The notes below the pieces were generated by a model, which was given only the letters and a program-made list of their open reading frames with translations, ran no database searches and was not told where the DNA came from. From Owenia fusiformis (taxonomy: Eukaryota; Annelida; Polychaeta; Sabellida; Oweniidae), in NCBI GenBank assembly GCA_903813345.2, contig CAIIXF020000006.1:40310848-40374847 (forward strand): 64,000 nt of DNA, written 5' to 3'. How positions within the stretch are numbered: the first letter of the stretch is position 1; every line of letters begins with the position of its first letter. A program made the translations under genes and the position numbers. Positions 61,218-64,000 of this stretch are shown in pieces.

Positions 61218-63449
61218 AAGGGGTAAGACTTAAAGAAAAGAGAAACAAACATAGGCTAATTTCCTCCGACAATTCTGGATTTCGACGCAACTGTCTCGGA
61301 AATACTACTCGCAGCACTTTTTAGTGGTGGCATAAAAATGACAATGTTTTCCAGATTTGCGGATTAAAAACTGTAAGACTTACATAACTGCATTTTGTCA
61401 ATGTTCTACTCCGAATGATTGTTTGCCATACATGTAGGGTTTCATGTAATTAATTCCATAATAATACGTTTTGATATCATTTTTATGGTAAACAGCTAAG
61501 TGTGTAAGCTTAAGCTTAAGTTACCCATATTCAGACAGCCCTGAGATGGAGGTTTTCTGAAAAAATTGAGCCCCTAAAACCAAATGTTCGGCCCAAATTT
61601 TCAACTTTTTGAAAATAATTTTGACTTAAACAGGCCTAAATACACATGATTTTATTCCAAGGGCCAAGTAATACCAAAAAGGCCCACTTATAGAACGAGG
61701 GGAGTAGGCCTTGAACAAATCTGGAAGATTTATTTTTTCAAAAGAAAGTTTACAACTGAATTGCTAAATGAATACTAGGCTACTCCATATGCCCCCCCCC
61801 CCCCCCCATTTCCTTGGATTCGCCAGTGGTATCCTCGTCAATCTGACTGGAAATAGAGTATGAAAAGACAGAGCCCGGGACTTCTACAGGTATTTTCGTG
61901 CATTATATTGTATCGTGTATTATTTGATGCTCTTTGGTGAGTCTGTTAGCGTACATTCCATTGAGTTTGAATAATGAATATATGAGTATAAGCTTAACCA
62001 AATAACTATAGTATTGTAGATCTAAGGAGTTCATGCTTGTAAGAACAAGTAAGAAAATGCATGGTCGACTGAAATTTTTGTTTTCTCATTTGATTTTTTT
62101 GACATTTTCTTTTCGACTTCGTTTTCTCTGGTTCAAGGGTTGCTCGGACTCCCGGGGGGTTGCTTCTCAGCAGAGGTTCTTTACACAGGCTAGAAAGAAG
62201 ATTTAAAAGAAATACATTATACAGTGAGTGGGGTGGATTTAAACATGGACCTGCTATCTATCTATCTCAAGGTCCATGATTTAAATCTTCTTCCTGTGCC
62301 CTATACCCCTACCCCCCTCCCCTGGATCCGCCAGTACTTCCCAACACAACCTCAGACTCTTAGGCCCACAGTGAGCATCATCAATCTTCATTATTCATTG
62401 TAGATAGATGGTGCTGACTGTGCTTAGGCCCCTCTCCTTTAAACAAGATGGTATCGAAAAAGTTGTCCGCTGTGATGAAGCGTCCTATTTTGCATAGAAA
62501 CTAGTGTTGTCGCGATGTGCCATTATCGTACATCGATGCATCGGCAATTTTCAGTAGTAAACATTGATGCACATCGCGATGTACATCGAGAAAAAGTCAG
62601 AGAAAAGTGCACTGAAATACCGAATTCTAATGCACTAAAATACCGAACAGAACAAATTAATAAGAGTACGCTGGTACATCCGGGAACTTTTGGTAACGGT
62701 GAAATGAAAGTATAGTAAATTTTTTAGATTAATGGTTCATTTCGACTAGATAAAACAGTTTTAAAGCGAAAGAATACCAGAAAACATTGGAAAATGAAAT
62801 AAGACACGAGAAAGGTAAGCGATTTGCGTCAAAATAAGATAAGAAAGGGTAATTTTTAGCAAATTAAATTTTTTTTAAATGACATTGATGTTTTGTTTCA
62901 GACATCAGTGCATCGCCAGAATCAGCTTTGGCGATGTATATCGCGATGTATCGATTAATCACATTAACCACACAATTAATTTTTTACTCATATGTTTCGC
63001 TATACTAAAGAAAATTACTTACTCCATGCAATGGATATATCATTTGCGGGTAACTTTAATTTCTGTTTGAATTTGAAGTCCAACAACGCTAAGAGTAAAC
63101 GCTATTGAAAATGGCGCCCTGAGTATCATACTCCGAAATGTACCATTTATTTTATTTCTTTTTAATGGTACAATATAATGACACGATAATATTTACATTT
63201 GTTTTACATGTTGCTGTTATTCATAGTTATAGTCTCAAACTTTTTGTGAACTGTGTTTGGCACTCAGATTCTGCGGTTGGTGCAAGTGGTGAAATTTTGC
63301 ATGTTAATGCATTCTTGTATTTTCCGTAACATTACACGGCACTGCACATAGGATATTTGTTACAATAAGTGCTGTAAAAATACTCCTTAATTCTTTCAGA
63401 ACAACAATAAGAAAGAATAAAGAAGTCATTCATAATTTCATAAATCACC
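61218..63449. other. Gene-free region with element fragments
   Basis: Right ends of hAT-like MITEs (C run plus ggattcgccagtgg or ggatccgccagt) lie at about 61793-61829 and 62311-62334. From 62510 to 62590 and 62898 to 62960 are several acatcgcgatgtacatcg / gcgatgtatcg words in both directions, which look like the sub-terminal repeats of another DNA transposon (roughly 62505-62965). No transposase was recognised. Confidence 0.45.
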
Positions 63450-63579
63450 ATGCCACGAGTGCCCCAACCAAAGAGAACAGCAGCTCATCAGAAACTAGCT
63501 GAAGAGAATGAGAAGTCAGGGCCTTCAGTATATGACATGGATGAACCCTTGATAACCTCCCCAGTCTCACCAAGCAGAA
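63450..63579 (+). CDS. Probable first coding exon of an unrecognised gene
   Basis: An ATG in good context (aaatcaccATGcc) opens 43 codons, MPRVPQPKRTAAHQKLAEEN onward to SPVSPSR, plus one base. They end at the strong donor gcagaa|gtaagtg (63579/63580), phase 1. The peptide is hydrophilic, with a basic start, a Glu/Lys-rich helix-like middle and a Ser/Pro-rich end. There is no signal peptide or membrane segment. The frame beyond the donor goes on for about 20 codons with no sense of a domain. Composition is richer in G+C than the flanks. No family was recognised, and the rest of the gene would lie downstream, mostly beyond the window. Confidence 0.5.
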
Positions 63580-64000
63580 GTAAGTGTAGTAGAACCTGCA
63601 TATTTGAAACCTCTGTCATGTATGTATTGGGAACGTTCTAATATGAACACCTATCAGTTTTAATCATTGACTCGTTCATTAAAGATTTTGAAACATTAAC
63701 ACCTGCAATTCCAAACAAAAGTGTCTGGTCCAAGATTGCATTCAAATGAGACATGTTTTACTGAATTACTGTGTTATGAAATCTACCCAATATTGTTTTC
63801 AATTTCAAGTTTCTGTTGTTAAAGGAATATTCCTTGCCAAACCATTTCTCTCCTCATATGGTAGCTATAACCATATGTATGCTTGCCATGTTTAGCAAAA
63901 CACGCAAAAATGTTTTGATATGGTCAAATTTGATCACTTAGAAATGTGATGCTCAATTCCAGTAAGCAGCCATCTTTTAAAATTTCACACAGGAAGTGAT
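63580..64000. other. Putative intron to window end
   Basis: No acceptor-exon pair could be supported before the edge. Confidence 0.35.

Overview
The window looks like nuclear DNA of an animal, AT-rich and gene-poor, most probably a marine invertebrate of the lophotrochozoan or molluscan type. That assignment is weak: it rests on spliced genes with GT/AG introns, a metazoan peptide GPCR, a Golgi glycosyltransferase of a family that is expanded in such animals, and a dense load of short inverted-repeat transposons. No bacterial operons, CRISPR arrays or rRNA genes were seen. Protein-coding content is small. (1) A two-exon glycosyltransferase gene on the plus strand, 8874-9795 joined to 12506-12945, whose splice phases fit exactly to give 453 residues. 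(2) A single-exon rhodopsin-family GPCR on the minus strand, 24428-25753, most like FMRFamide-type peptide receptors. (3) Two probable first coding exons of unrecognised genes, 55414-55617 (minus) and 63450-63579 (plus), each followed by a strong donor site. (4) Broken transposon genes: a cysteine-rich CXC-domain protein at about 45060-46601, an ORF at 48288-49324 split by an insertion, and a mariner transposase remnant at 51295-51545. Most of the rest is repeat DNA, much of it palindromic. By region: 434-5229 is a 4.8 kb inverted repeat with 1.36 kb arms carrying tRNA-like sequences. 14211-17728 is a foldback-like element made of about nine units of a 373-bp sequence, four in one orientation and five in the other. 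19095-19983 is an almost perfect palindromic element with a 5-bp target-site duplication (TSD). 34775-36600 holds three copies of an unusually small element (84-88 bp) with TACCCT ends and 9-bp TSDs. 44375-50740 is a composite element with matching ends that encloses the CXC-protein palindrome, minisatellites and two nested insertions. 50807-51885 is a self-complementary mariner remnant, and 53001-54093 is a TA-flanked MITE. Minisatellites (103-bp higher-order, 63-bp, 35-bp and 20-bp periods) and fragments of hAT-like MITEs are scattered throughout. The genes do not form a pathway. The unifying theme is repeated mobile-element insertion, and repeated formation of inverted duplications, in a gene-poor stretch. 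All similarity statements come from reading the sequence; no database search was run.
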